Positions 35,159 to 44,264 are shown, numbered from the stretch's first letter. The stretch is 64,000 nt of DNA from an uncultured Blastocatellia bacterium (GCA_946480785.1 CAMLLD010000003.1:75124-139123), one strand, 5' to 3'. Notes: generated by a model from the sequence alone, not told the origin. Numbers and translations: made by a program.

Positions 35159-37072
35159 TTGTGGTTCTCTGTCGGCGTGCAAACGCTCACTTCCTCTGCG
35201 ATACCGTCACAGATCTCGCTGCACAAACTGCATGTAAGCTTCGGCGGGCTACTGCTCGTCATGTTGCTCGGGGCGCTTGATTCGACGATCCTCGCCACCG
35301 CACTGCCAACGATCGTCAACGAGTTCGGCGGCCTGGCCCATCTTTCGTGGGTCATCACTGCCTACCTGCTGGCACAAATCATCGTCACTCCGCTGTACGG
35401 AAAGCTCGGCGATCTTTACGGACGCAAGCGTGTGCTCCAGTTTGCCGTCGTGCTGTTTCTGATCGGCTCGGAGTTGTGTGGTCTAAGCCGCAGCCTGCCA
35501 CAGTTGATTCTGTTTCGTGCGGTCCAAGGGCTCGGCGGTGGCGGACTGATGTTGACGACACAAGCGGTGATTGGCGACATCATCCCGCCGATAGAGCGCG
35601 GACGTTACCAGGGCATCTTCGGCGGCGTACTCGGAGTTGGATCAGTTGCCGGGCCGCTTTTGGGTGGTTACTTCACCAGCAATCTGACGTGGCGCTGGAT
35701 CTTCTATATCAACTTGCCGCTCGGGATTCTTGCGCTCGTGGTTTTAACGGCGACACTGCCGGCGCAGAACTGTCACCAACGACATGTGATTGATTATCCG
35801 GGCGCCGGACTGTTAGCGGCTTCGCTTGCAGCATTGGTACTGGCGACAGATCTCGGCGGCGTTGCGTACTCGTTTTCGTCGCCGTTGATGATTGGACTAA
35901 TCGTTATCGCGGTTGTTGGTCTAATCGTATTCATCTTCGTCGAACGACGTGCCGAGGAGCCGTTGCTCCCGTTGCGCTTGTTTCGCATCAGGGACGTCTG
36001 GGTCACGTCGGTGATGGGATTGGTTAACGGCTTTGCGTTGTTGGGCTCGATGACTTACCTGCCGTTATTGCTTCAGACAGTGAAGGGTATGAGTCCGACC
36101 GAATGCGGCTTGCGAACGATTCCGGTGATGGGTGGCACACTCGTCACGTCGACGCTCGCGGGTCAAATTGCGAGTCGCACCGGCAGGTACAAGATATTTC
36201 CGATCGTCGGCATGGCGATGGTGACGATGGCATTGTTTCTGATCTCGAGAATGACTGCGGAAACGACGAGTCTCACGATTGTGGGTTTAATGCTGCTGCT
36301 CGGGCTGGGGCTCGGCTTCTTCACCCAGATGCTGATCATCGCGGTGCAGAACGCGGTTGAGTATCACGATCTTGGTGTTGCCACATCGAGTGCGACTTTG
36401 TTTCGCCTCGTCGGTGGATCGCTGGGTACTACGCTGCTCGGCGCGGTGCTCGCCAGCCGGCTTCTCGGAACGAAGTCTTTGCTGGGGCCTTTGAGCACCG
36501 TGTTTTTGGTTGCCGCTGCGGTTGCGTTCTTCGGGCTATTACTCTCGTTCCTGTTACCGGAACGACGCCTCAGGAAAACTATCGCTGCAGCGACCGAGCG
36601 CGACTTCTGCGGTCACGCATTCGCCTCGGCGCAGCATTCGGATTCGCGCGCGTTGTTAATGATGGGACTAGCTGCGCTCGCGGATCGTGCGGTGCGGCGT
36701 GGTTATATTGACGCGATAATTAAGCGCGCAAGCGCCGATGTGAGTGTTGAAGCGGCCTGGTTGCTGGTCCAGATCGAACGTAAGCCGGGTATGAGCACTT
36801 CCCGGCTTGGCAGAAAAGGAAGAGTCGATCCGCTCAAACTGCGAAAGTCGACAGCAGAGCTGCTCGACAAATCCCTGATCGCCCCGACTTCAGCGACTGA
36901 TGTGTATCGACTCACTGGAGCCGGTTGCGAAATCTACAATCGCCTGGCGGCCGCACGTCGCGAGCATCTCGCGGAACTGTGGCCCGAGTGGTCACCGAAA
37001 AAAAGAGAGGACATCGCCTCAACCCTGCGCCACCTCGCCCACGAGCTCATACCCGAAACGAAAGCCGTGTGA
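35159..37072 (+). CDS. MFS exporter (DHA2) with C-terminal winged-helix-like extension
   Basis: 637 residues, about 130 longer than a normal 14-helix DHA2 exporter. Signature regions are LDSTILATALPTIV, GKLGDLYGRKRVLQ and GPLLGGYFTSNLTWRWIFYIN. After the last helix the chain continues with a soluble domain (LLVQIERKPGMSTSRLGRKG, LLDKSLIAPT, YRLTGAGCEIYNRL) resembling a MarR-type winged helix. The domain may sense substrate or bind DNA; this is inference. Start uncertain: a TTG at 35159 fits best; AAAGGA lies about 30 bases further upstream and no ATG is close. Confidence 0.82.
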   Translation: MWFSVGVQTLTSSAIPSQISLHKLHVSFGGLLLVMLLGALDSTILATALPTIVNEFGGLAHLSWVITAYLLAQIIVTPLYGKLGDLYGRKRVLQFAVVLFLIGSELCGLSRSLPQLILFRAVQGLGGGGLMLTTQAVIGDIIPPIERGRYQGIFGGVLGVGSVAGPLLGGYFTSNLTWRWIFYINLPLGILALVVLTATLPAQNCHQRHVIDYPGAGLLAASLAALVLATDLGGVAYSFSSPLMIGLIVIAVVGLIVFIFVERRAEEPLLPLRLFRIRDVWVTSVMGLVNGFALLGSMTYLPLLLQTVKGMSPTECGLRTIPVMGGTLVTSTLAGQIASRTGRYKIFPIVGMAMVTMALFLISRMTAETTSLTIVGLMLLLGLGLGFFTQMLIIAVQNAVEYHDLGVATSSATLFRLVGGSLGTTLLGAVLASRLLGTKSLLGPLSTVFLVAAAVAFFGLLLSFLLPERRLRKTIAAATERDFCGHAFASAQHSDSRALLMMGLAALADRAVRRGYIDAIIKRASADVSVEAAWLLVQIERKPGMSTSRLGRKGRVDPLKLRKSTAELLDKSLIAPTSATDVYRLTGAGCEIYNRLAAARREHLAELWPEWSPKKREDIASTLRHLAHELIPETKAV

Positions 37073-37086
37073 GCACAAGAGAATTG

Positions 37087-38463
37087 CTACTCGCGAAAGA
37101 GACTGTCGAAGCGCATGCTCGAGGGAGTGAAGCGGAGGTCGACGGTGCCGGTGGGACCGTTGCGCTGCTTGGCGATGATGATCTCGGCGATGTTCTTTTG
37201 ATCTTCGGGCATCGCGTCGCGCTCTTCCGGCGTCTTGTATTGCTCTTCACGAAAGATGAACGCCACCAGATCCGCGTCCTGTTCCAACGCGCCCGACTCG
37301 CGCAGATCCGCCAACTGCGGCCGGTGATCCGAACGCGACTCCGGCGCACGAGATAGCTGCGATAACGCCACCAGCGGCACGTTCAACTCCTTCGCCAGCC
37401 CTTTCAACTCGCGCGAGATTTGCGACACCTCCTGCTGCCTCGACTCGACGCGTTTCGCTGATCCCGACATCAACTGCAAGTAGTCGACGATGATCAGATC
37501 GAGCTTCTTCTGTTCCGCTGCGAGCCGTCGCGCTTTCGCGCGCATCTCGAGCACGCTCAATCCCGGCGTGTCGTCGAGAAAGATTTTCGTGTCCGCGAGA
37601 ATGCCGAGCGACTTCGCGATCTGCGCCCATTCGAGCCGCGAAAGAAAACCATTGCGAAAGCGCTGCGCGTCGATGTTGCCCTGCGAACAGAGCATGCGCA
37701 TCACCAGCGACTCCTTCGACATTTCCAGTGAGAACACACCAACGACTGCGCCGCCGTGAATCGCCGCATTCTCCGCGAGCATCAACGCGAAACTGGTCTT
37801 ACCCATCGAAGGCCGCGCCGCGAGAATGATCAGATCCGAGTTCTGCAAACCGGAAGTCATCTTGTCGAGATCGGGAAAACCGGTCGTGAGCCCGGTGAGC
37901 ACGGCCGCACGGCCTTCCATCTCCTGCACTTTTTCGAGCAACTGTTCCGCGATCGGCTTCACGTGCATGAAGCCCTGGCGAATGCGTTCGTCGGCGAGTT
38001 GGAAGATCGCCTGCTCGGCGTGGTCCAGGATGATCTCCGGCTCGTCTTCTTCGGCGAGTGCTTCCTGTGTGATCTTGTTGGCGCTCTTCACGAGGCGGCG
38101 CAGCATCGACTTGCCGCGGACGACCTTCGCGTAGTGAAGAATGTTGGTCGAGTGAGGCAAGCCGTAAGTGAGGTTGGTGATGAAACTGATGCCACCGACC
38201 GACTCGAGCGCGCTTTCTTTCTTGAGCTCTTCACCGATCAGGATCGGATTGATCTCGGCGCCGCGTTCAAACAACGCGATCATCCCGAGGAAGATGCGTC
38301 GATGCGACGGGACGTAAAAATCTTCGGGCCGCAGTTGTTCGATCGCCTGGCTGATCAGGCCGTTGTCGAGCAGCACCGCGCCGAGAATGGCGCGCTCAGC
38401 TTCGGAGCTGTTGGGCAGCGAGCGTTCGAAAGCGTTGTCACGCGCGAAGTCAGGAGTGGCCAT
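37087..38463 (-). CDS. dnaB: Replicative DNA helicase
   Basis: 458 residues with the N-terminal DnaB domain (LPNSSEAERAILGAVLLDN) and the RecA-like motor: TGFPDLDKMTSGLQ, Walker A AARPSMGKTSFAL, Walker B LIIVDYLQLM, and the DLRESGALEQDADLVAFIFR segment. It is the hexameric replication helicase. It ends the ribosomal string rpsF-rpsR-rplI, the typical bacterial order. Its 3' end is convergent to the exporter with 14 bases between. No intein is present. Confidence 0.97.
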   Translation of the reverse strand: MATPDFARDNAFERSLPNSSEAERAILGAVLLDNGLISQAIEQLRPEDFYVPSHRRIFLGMIALFERGAEINPILIGEELKKESALESVGGISFITNLTYGLPHSTNILHYAKVVRGKSMLRRLVKSANKITQEALAEEDEPEIILDHAEQAIFQLADERIRQGFMHVKPIAEQLLEKVQEMEGRAAVLTGLTTGFPDLDKMTSGLQNSDLIILAARPSMGKTSFALMLAENAAIHGGAVVGVFSLEMSKESLVMRMLCSQGNIDAQRFRNGFLSRLEWAQIAKSLGILADTKIFLDDTPGLSVLEMRAKARRLAAEQKKLDLIIVDYLQLMSGSAKRVESRQQEVSQISRELKGLAKELNVPLVALSQLSRAPESRSDHRPQLADLRESGALEQDADLVAFIFREEQYKTPEERDAMPEDQKNIAEIIIAKQRNGPTGTVDLRFTPSSMRFDSLFRE

Positions 38464-38489
38464 AGATCAGTGGAGGCGGCGTAAAAGAA

Positions 38490-38520
38490 GACGCCGCAAG
38501 TCGTATTAACATGCGGCGTC
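38490..38520. terminator. Hairpin between rplI and dnaB
   Basis: A 9-bp perfect stem (gacgccgca/tgcggcgtc) with a 13-base loop lies 27 bases before the dnaB start. On the minus strand it is followed by TTCTTTT. It could partially terminate transcription and lower dnaB output relative to the ribosomal genes. Confidence 0.6.
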
Positions 38521-38556
38521 TAGTGTGGCAATAGGATTTTCGGTTTTAAAGTGCCG

Positions 38557-39090
38557 CTACTCCGTGGCAGTCTCTTCTTCAGCCGGCTGACTCAATGCGG
38601 CTTGCTCCTCGGCGCTCAAGTGGCCGACGATCACGTCGCCTTCCGAAACCACTTTTACCGGCAACTCGATCGTAACTTCGCGGTGCAAACGCACGGGCAC
38701 CGAGTATTCACCCAAACGCTTCAACGGCTCGCGCAGGTGAATGCGATGCCGATCGATCTCGTAACCACGCTCCTGCAACGCGTCGGCGATGTCCATCGAA
38801 GTCACCGAACCGTACAACGCACCCTGCTCGCCCGCTTTGCGTTTGAACTCGAGCACGAGCGCACCCATCTGCTGTGACTGCGATTCCGCCGTCGCACGCT
38901 CTTTCGCTTCCTTTTTCAACAGCGCGGCGCGCTCCTGTTCGATTCCCTTCACGTTTCCCGCCGTCGCTTCCACGGCGAGATTGCGCGGCAGGAGATAGTT
39001 GCGCGCGTAACCGGCTCTGACTCGAACAATCTCGCCACGCGCGCCGAGATCATCCACGTCTTCGCGTAAAAGAACTTTCGTGTGTGCCAT
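38557..39090 (-). CDS. rplI: 50S ribosomal protein L9
   Basis: 177 residues. The N-terminal domain has VLLREDVDDLGARGEIVRV and GYARNYLLPRNLAVEAT, the L9 signature, and is joined by a long helix to the C-terminal domain (GSVTSMDIADALQERGYEID). The C-terminal tail (SAEEQAALSQPAEEETATE) makes it longer than the E. coli protein of about 149 residues. It lies in the conserved order rpsF-rpsR-rplI. Confidence 0.97.
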   Translation of the reverse strand: MAHTKVLLREDVDDLGARGEIVRVRAGYARNYLLPRNLAVEATAGNVKGIEQERAALLKKEAKERATAESQSQQMGALVLEFKRKAGEQGALYGSVTSMDIADALQERGYEIDRHRIHLREPLKRLGEYSVPVRLHREVTIELPVKVVSEGDVIVGHLSAEEQAALSQPAEEETATE

Positions 39091-39107
39091 TTCCTTCTCT
39101 CTCTTCC

Positions 39108-39425
39108 TTAATCGGTCGTGTACGGCAGCAACGCGATGTTGCGCGCGCGCTTGATCGCTTCCGCGAGCATGCGTTGGTGGGTCGCACAGTTACCGGAGAT
39201 GCGCCGGGGCAGGATCTTGCCGCGCTCGGGCAAGTAGTTCATCAACAACCTGACGTCTTTGAAGTCGATCAAATCGACTTTATCGATGCAAAAACGGCAG
39301 ACGCGTCGCCGGTGCATGCGGCGTCCTTGGCCGCGTCCGCCCATCGGGCGCCGGTCCTGATCGTCGTCGCTGTCGTATCCGCCACCACCGCCGCCGCGCG
39401 GGCGGTCTTCATAATTGGTTGACAT
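39108..39425 (-). CDS. rpsR: 30S ribosomal protein S18
   Basis: 105 residues from the ATG at 39425, which has AGAGGA upstream; an ATG five codons earlier is less likely. The first 40 residues form a Gly/Arg/Asp-rich extension ([19 protein letters not shown]) not present in E. coli S18. The core is standard ([36 protein letters not shown]). The CxxC in VCRFC, with the later Cys in GNC and a nearby His, is typical of zinc-binding S18 forms. Confidence 0.96.
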   Translation of the reverse strand: MSTNYEDRPRGGGGGGYDSDDDQDRRPMGGRGQGRRMHRRRVCRFCIDKVDLIDFKDVRLLMNYLPERGKILPRRISGNCATHQRMLAEAIKRARNIALLPYTTD

Positions 39426-39455
39426 ATTTATCCTCTTCAAATGCTAAGTCGAAAT

Positions 39456-39884
39456 CTATTCGCCGCCGGCTTCAGCAAATTCCATTGCTGGTCCACGACG
39501 AGACGGCGCGTTGTGTCCGCGCTCGGGACGCTTCGCGGCCTTGCGCGCACGGCGCTCCTTCAGCTTTTCAGCACGGCGGCGATCTTCGTCGACACGGACC
39601 GTGATGTAACGCAGCACGCGATCGTTGACGCGCATGCGGCGTTCGAGCTCGGCGATCTCGCGGCCCGTGCCTTCGATCTCCAGCAACACAAACGTACCGT
39701 CTTTGTGGTGCAGGATCTCGTAGGCGAGCTGGCGCTTGCCCATCACTTCGTTTTTGACGATCGTGCCGCCCTGGTCCGTGACGATCTGGGCGAAACTCTC
39801 GCTGAGTTTCGGCACTTCTTCGTCGGCCGTCGGGTCAACGATGAAGACCACTTCGTACTGTCTCTTGTTGTTATTCAACTTCAC
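39456..39884 (-). CDS. rpsF: 30S ribosomal protein S6
   Basis: 142 residues with the S6 fold (YEVVFIVDPTADEE, YEILHHKDGTFVLLEIEG, LERRMRVNDRVLRYITV). A basic, Arg-rich C-terminal tail follows (KERRARKAAKRPERG). It pairs with S18 in the small subunit, whose gene lies 30 bases downstream. Confidence 0.96.
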   Translation of the reverse strand: MKLNNNKRQYEVVFIVDPTADEEVPKLSESFAQIVTDQGGTIVKNEVMGKRQLAYEILHHKDGTFVLLEIEGTGREIAELERRMRVNDRVLRYITVRVDEDRRRAEKLKERRARKAAKRPERGHNAPSRRGPAMEFAEAGGE

Positions 39885-39891
39885 TCCTCCA

Positions 39892-40464
39892 TCAGTTGAA
39901 CTGCTGCATTGCTTTCAACGCGCCGTCCCTGATAATCATTCGTAGTGCGTTTGCACCATTCTCAAGCGTCTCTTTCACCGCCGTCTGTTCGCTCTTCGCA
40001 AACGTGTCGAGCACAAACCGCTTCGTGTCTGAAATCGGATGCTCGGGTTGAATCCCGATGCGCAACCGAATGAACTCTTCCGTGCCGAGCGCGGCGATGA
40101 TCGACTTCAAACCGTTATGACCACCCGCCGAGCCGCGTTCGCGAATGCGAATCTTGCCCACGGGCAAAGCCAGGTCATCGGAAATCACCACCAACTGCTT
40201 TGCCGACTGTTGCAGTGGCGCATCGCTTTCGAGCTTGCGCAACAGGCAGGAAACTGCGCCGCCGCTTAAGTTCATGAACGTCTGTGGCTTGGCCAGTCTG
40301 GTGACAACACCTTCGACCGGTCCCTGGCCCACAAGCGAGTTGCACTCGCGTCGCTTCACGAGGATCCGTTCATCGTCCGCCAGTTTGTCAATCAACATGA
40401 ACCCGAGGTTATGGCGCGTTTCAGCGTAGTCGGAGCCGGGATTGCCAAGACCAACGATGAGCAA
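39892..40464 (-). CDS. pth: Peptidyl-tRNA hydrolase
   Basis: 190 residues. The N-terminal signature LIVGLGNPGSDYAETRHNLGFM includes the catalytic His (TRHN). KPQTFMNLSG and SDDLALPVGKIRIRERGS with SAGGHNGLKSI are the other conserved blocks. It releases peptides from tRNAs dropped by stalled ribosomes. It lies 3 bases after rplY and 7 before rpsF, the usual rplY-pth neighbourhood. Confidence 0.97.
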   Translation of the reverse strand: MLIVGLGNPGSDYAETRHNLGFMLIDKLADDERILVKRRECNSLVGQGPVEGVVTRLAKPQTFMNLSGGAVSCLLRKLESDAPLQQSAKQLVVISDDLALPVGKIRIRERGSAGGHNGLKSIIAALGTEEFIRLRIGIQPEHPISDTKRFVLDTFAKSEQTAVKETLENGANALRMIIRDGALKAMQQFN

Positions 40465-40467
40465 CTG

Positions 40468-41133
40468 CTACTCGCCTTCTCCCTCTTCTTCCTTCTTGCC
40501 CTTGCCGATCACTTCGGGTTCGGCAGGCTCTTCGCCCTCGACCGGAGTCGGCGCGACGACCTCTTCCTTCACGATGCCGACCGTCGCGATGACGAGTTCC
40601 GCCTCGGTCAGGATCTCGATTCCTTCGGCTACGGGAATGTCCGAAACGTGCAGCACGTCGTGAACGTCGAGATTGGAAACATCAACTTCCAGCGCGTCGG
40701 GAATTTCGCGCGGCTCGCACTTGATGTCGATCTCGCGCACGATCTGTTCGAGCACGCCCTGCTTCTCTTTCACGCCGATGGGCTCACCCGTGAGGTGCAA
40801 CGGCACCGTCACTTCGATCTTCTGTCCCTTGACGAGACGCGTCAGGTCGGCGTGAATCAGGCGGCCCTTGATCGGATCGATCTGGCGATCGTGAAACATG
40901 ACTTCGCTCGCGCCGGCGCCGTCGACTTCGATCGTGAAGATCGTGTTTCGCCCTGAGTCGGAACGAAGAATCGCAGCCAACTCGCGCAACGGAGCGACCG
41001 CCGCTACGGTCTCCGCGCCGCCACCATAAACCGTGATCGGCACCATGCCGTCGCGGCGCGCGCGGCGCGCGTCGTTTTTGCCGCGGCCGGAACGCAGCCG
41101 CGCCTGCACCTTGTACTCTTTTTTCTCCGCCAT
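40468..41133 (-). CDS. rplY: 50S ribosomal protein L25, general stress (CTC) form
   Basis: 221 residues, the long CTC/TL5 version with the 5S rRNA-binding N-terminal domain (QARLRSGRGKNDARRARRDG) and a C-terminal domain rich in acidic residues (EEPAEPEVIGKGKKEEEGEGE). AAGGAG precedes the ATG. It sits between prs and pth, the common bacterial arrangement. Confidence 0.95.
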   Translation of the reverse strand: MAEKKEYKVQARLRSGRGKNDARRARRDGMVPITVYGGGAETVAAVAPLRELAAILRSDSGRNTIFTIEVDGAGASEVMFHDRQIDPIKGRLIHADLTRLVKGQKIEVTVPLHLTGEPIGVKEKQGVLEQIVREIDIKCEPREIPDALEVDVSNLDVHDVLHVSDIPVAEGIEILTEAELVIATVGIVKEEVVAPTPVEGEEPAEPEVIGKGKKEEEGEGE

Positions 41134-41154
41134 GATTTCTCCTTACAAACTTTC

Positions 41155-41206
41155 AGCGACCCGTGGACCAGCCACAGGTCGCTGATGGTCTTCTTTCAGC
41201 CATCAG
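41155..41206 (-). promoter_or_regulatory. Two adjacent hairpins in the rplY leader
   Basis: Read on the minus strand after the prs stop, CTGATGG/CCATCAG (7 bp, 41182-41206) is followed by AGCGACC-GTGG/CCAC-GGTCGCT (11 bp with one mismatch, 41155-41183). The two stems share two bases, so they could be alternative structures. No U-run follows. An attenuator or processing site is possible. Confidence 0.5.
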
Positions 41207-41219
41207 TGTTTGCCCTTCG

Positions 41220-42167
41220 CTAAACGAAGAGCGAAGAGACTGAAGTCTCCTCGTGGATCGACTTGATCGCTTTCGCCAGAAGCGGCGCTATACTCAAAAC
41301 CTTGATCTTATCGAGCTGACAAGCGTGATCGCGCAACGGAATCGTGTTCGTCACGATCACTTTCTCAATTTCCGATTCGGCGAGCAATTCGATCGCCCGG
41401 CCGGAAAACACCGGATGCGTGAAACACGCATGAATTCTTTCGGCCCCGGCGTCCTTCAAAGCGCGCGCGACTTTCGTCAGCGAGCCGCCGGTGTCGCACA
41501 TGTCGTCGACTATCAAACAATTTCGGCCACGCACGTCGCCGACTACATTCATCACTTCGGCAACATTGGCCTTCTCACGGCGTTTGTCGCAAAGCGCGAG
41601 TTCCGCATCGAGCCGTTTCGCGTAAGCCCGGGCGCGCTCGGCGCCGCCGGTATCAGGAGCCACAACCGTCAAATTCGGCAGCGGGTGCTCCTGATAGTAG
41701 CCGATAAAAACCGGTGCAGCGTACAGGTGGTCCACCGGAATGTCAAAGAAGCCTTGGATCTGCGCCGCGTGCAGGTCCATCGCCAACAGGCGATCGGCCC
41801 CGGCCTTGGTGATCAGGTTCGCCACCAGCTTCGCGGAGATCGGCACGCGCGGCCGGTCCTTCTTGTCGGAGCGCCCGTAACCGTAATACGGAATCACGGG
41901 CGTGATGCGCTCGGCCGACGAACGGCGAAACGCATCGAGCATGATCAATAGCTCCATCAGGTGCGCGTCAGTAGGCGGGCAGGTGGGCTGCACGATAAAG
42001 ACGTCACCACCGCGAACGTTCTCGTCGATCTGAAAGTTAAACTCACCGTCAGAGAAACGTTCGGGGTAAGCCTTACCCATGTCACAACTCAATTGGCGAC
42101 AGATTTCTTCCGCCAACTTGGGGTTCGCATTTCCGGAGAAGATTTGAATGCCGCCGGTTGTGCTCAT
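41220..42167 (-). CDS. prs: Ribose-phosphate pyrophosphokinase
   Basis: 315 residues. The ATP-binding flexible loop region, the metal/ribose-5-phosphate region DLHAAQIQGFFDIPVDHL and the PRPP loop CLIVDDMCDTGGSLTKVA are intact. It makes PRPP for nucleotide, His and Trp synthesis. It lies 19 bases downstream of the tRNA-Gln gene on the same strand and may be co-transcribed with ispE and the tRNA. Confidence 0.97.
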   Translation of the reverse strand: MSTTGGIQIFSGNANPKLAEEICRQLSCDMGKAYPERFSDGEFNFQIDENVRGGDVFIVQPTCPPTDAHLMELLIMLDAFRRSSAERITPVIPYYGYGRSDKKDRPRVPISAKLVANLITKAGADRLLAMDLHAAQIQGFFDIPVDHLYAAPVFIGYYQEHPLPNLTVVAPDTGGAERARAYAKRLDAELALCDKRREKANVAEVMNVVGDVRGRNCLIVDDMCDTGGSLTKVARALKDAGAERIHACFTHPVFSGRAIELLAESEIEKVIVTNTIPLRDHACQLDKIKVLSIAPLLAKAIKSIHEETSVSSLFV

Positions 42168-42186
42168 ACCTTAGTCGATAAGAATT

Positions 42187-42261
42187 TGGCTGGGGCGGGT
42201 GGATTCGAACCAACGAATGCCGGTTCCAAAGACCGGTGCCTTACCACTTGGCTACGCCCCA
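42187..42261 (-). tRNA. tRNA-Gln (anticodon TTG)
   Basis: The minus strand folds as a full cloverleaf: acceptor TGGGGCG/CGCCCCA, anticodon stem CCGGT/ACCGG with loop CTTTGGA giving anticodon TTG, and T-arm with TTCGAAT. The discriminator is G and CCA is encoded (42187-42189). The first 10 bases overlap the 3' end of ispE. Confidence 0.97.
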
Positions 42262-43145
42262 GTATCTGATTGCCGGCTCAGCGCCTGCAAATACTCGCTG
42301 CGTGACAGAGTGTGGCACGCAAATACTCGCCATCCTATTTCGCTTCTGAGATTGTCGAGAGCATGATCGCGCGCTGCCTGGTCGCTAAAGATACCAAAGA
42401 CGCTGGAGCCGCTTCCAGCCAGTAACGCGTTTTGTGCGCCAGCTGCGAGCAGCGCGTCTTTAGCACGCCTGATCTCAGGTTCTCTCTCAAAGATCACACC
42501 TTCAAAATCATTGTGCAGAGGCCACTGACTGCTGTTCGTAGAAAGGGGCTCCGTGAAGGAACTTGAAAGAATAGAGACCGAGTCCGTGCTTGTCAAGGAA
42601 GGCGCATTCAGTGCTGCGTATGCGGTTGCAGTGGAGACTGAAGCGTTGGGAGTGACAACAACGAGGTACTGCTTTGGCACGTCAACCACACCAGAAAGAT
42701 CAGTTCCTGTCCCTGTTGCCACCGCAGTTCCGCCAGTAAGAAAGAACGGCACATCAGCGCCCAACTGCGCCCCAATCCTTCTTAAATCCCCTCCCCCGAG
42801 CCCCAACCGCCACAAACGATTCAACGCCAACAGCGTCACCGCCGCATTCGACGATCCGCCACCTAAACCACCCTTCGCAGGAATTTTCTTAACCAGTTTT
42901 ATGTCGGCGCCGTGTCGAGTCGATAACGCACGCGCGGCTCTCACGATCAAGTTAGTCTCGTCAACCGGTATCGACGGATCGTCACACCTCAATGTGATCG
43001 TAGAATCTGAGCGCGGCTCAAACACGATCTCATCGCACAGAGAAACGCTTTGCAGCACCGTCACGACCTCGTGATAACCATCAGGCCGCTTTCCCAGTAT
43101 CCGCAAACTCCAATTGATCTTGGCGAAGGAAGGAAGCTTCAGCAA
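42252..43145 (-). CDS. ispE: 4-diphosphocytidyl-2-C-methyl-D-erythritol kinase
   Basis: 297 residues of GHMP kinase. FAKINWSLRILGKRPDGYHEV is the N-terminal substrate block, KKIPAKGGLGGGSSNAAVTLL is the ATP loop, and GSGSSVFGIF is motif 3. It phosphorylates an intermediate of the MEP isoprenoid pathway. The TAG stop lies inside the tRNA-Gln acceptor region, so the two genes overlap by 10 bases on the same strand. The upstream CAP gene ends 1 base before the start codon. Confidence 0.95.
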   Translation of the reverse strand: MLKLPSFAKINWSLRILGKRPDGYHEVVTVLQSVSLCDEIVFEPRSDSTITLRCDDPSIPVDETNLIVRAARALSTRHGADIKLVKKIPAKGGLGGGSSNAAVTLLALNRLWRLGLGGGDLRRIGAQLGADVPFFLTGGTAVATGTGTDLSGVVDVPKQYLVVVTPNASVSTATAYAALNAPSLTSTDSVSILSSSFTEPLSTNSSQWPLHNDFEGVIFEREPEIRRAKDALLAAGAQNALLAGSGSSVFGIFSDQAARDHALDNLRSEIGWRVFACHTLSRSEYLQALSRQSDTGA

Positions 43146-43146
43146 A

Positions 43147-43716
43147 TCACCGCGTAATAAACGTCTGCGTCAGGAACACCGATCCATCCGGGGCCACATA
43201 CGTTCCGATCGCCATCGCGCGAAACTCCGGCGACAAAATATTGGCGCGATGCTTCTCGGAAGCCATCCATCTCTCAACTGCAAATGCTCCGGGATCTTCG
43301 TAGCCCTGATTATACGCGATGTTTTCACCGAGCACGGTAAAGGTAAGAATGCCGGCCACACGTGCGCGATCGCGCAAGTGCAGACCGTCAGGCGTGTCGT
43401 GAGAAAAGTAGTTCAAACGCGACATGCTCTCCGAGTGAGTGCGGGCCATGCGGCAGATGTCGGCGTCCCACGCGAGCGCGGGCAAACCATGCTGAACGCG
43501 AACGACATTGGTCTGCTCGAAAGCGCGACGCTCAATATCGTTCGCCTCAGCCAAACTGGGAGAGGCGCTCGGGGTGACCGAAGTAACAGTCGTGGGTGTA
43601 AAACGCGTGATGAGGCGAGCGACAGGCTGAGGTTTGGGCTGTTGCTGAGCCAAAACGGAGTGGCAGCCAACGAGGCCGACGAGCAGAAGCAGGCATGTCC
43701 GGGTCACCCTAAACAC
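43147..43716 (-). CDS. CAP/SCP-domain secreted protein (YkwD-like)
   Basis: 189 residues. The hydrophobic N-terminus contains LVGLVGCHS, a fair lipobox, so it may be a lipoprotein; cleavage at LAQ is also possible. The CAP domain has HSESMSRLNYFSHDTP, the central GENIAYN and ERWMASEKHRANILSPEFR with the conserved His and Glu. Bacterial members of this family have mostly unknown function. It is linked to ispE by a 1-base gap. Confidence 0.85.
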   Translation of the reverse strand: MFRVTRTCLLLLVGLVGCHSVLAQQQPKPQPVARLITRFTPTTVTSVTPSASPSLAEANDIERRAFEQTNVVRVQHGLPALAWDADICRMARTHSESMSRLNYFSHDTPDGLHLRDRARVAGILTFTVLGENIAYNQGYEDPGAFAVERWMASEKHRANILSPEFRAMAIGTYVAPDGSVFLTQTFITR

Positions 43717-43757
43717 GAGTTCAGGGTATCAACTCTGTTTAACTACGGTCAACCAAT

Positions 43758-44264
43758 TTATTCGGTAGCGGGTTCTGTTCGCGGATCTGTGAAGTAGTAA
43801 ACAGTTTTGAGCCACGAGGACTTAGTCGGATAGCAATACACCAAAACCAAGACAGCAATGGCCCCGGCCCAAAAGGTATACAAGATGTTTCCCGTAATCA
43901 GAGTCACCACGAAGCCCGTGGCCGCGATGGCCTCGGCGCAAATAGCGAGTTGAATGGTCGTCTTTTCAAGCGTTTTGACCAAACCACGCACTCCTTCAAG
44001 ACCGGCGATATCCTGAAGTCGCATAGCTGAGAACCTGTTCCGTCGCCAGGCAACGGCTCCGAGCCCGAAGAACAGCACCACTAGGCGTGCGGTTAGGTAT
44101 AGGAGTGGGCCTGAATCTCGCTCGATCAGATAAGGACGAGCAACGAAGGCGACGACCGAAAGGAGCACGGTGGCGATCAACAATCCGGCAACGGTGACAG
44201 CCGCCGCTTTATGTCTGCGGGCCAACTCGGCCTGAGCTTCTGGGGAGGTAGGTTCCAGTGCCAT
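43758..44264 (-). CDS. Membrane protein with about four helices, unknown function
   Basis: 168 residues from the ATG at 44264; a GTG seven codons earlier is an alternative. Hydrophobic segments lie at about 21-43 (TVAGLLIATVLLSVVAFVA), 58-77, 107-130 and 133-150. A short acidic tail ends the protein. I do not recognise a family. It sits between the CAP and the BamD-like genes with its own small gaps, so it may be the last gene after the BamD-like gene (48 bases between). Confidence 0.7.
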   Translation of the reverse strand: MALEPTSPEAQAELARRHKAAAVTVAGLLIATVLLSVVAFVARPYLIERDSGPLLYLTARLVVLFFGLGAVAWRRNRFSAMRLQDIAGLEGVRGLVKTLEKTTIQLAICAEAIAATGFVVTLITGNILYTFWAGAIAVLVLVYCYPTKSSWLKTVYYFTDPRTEPATE

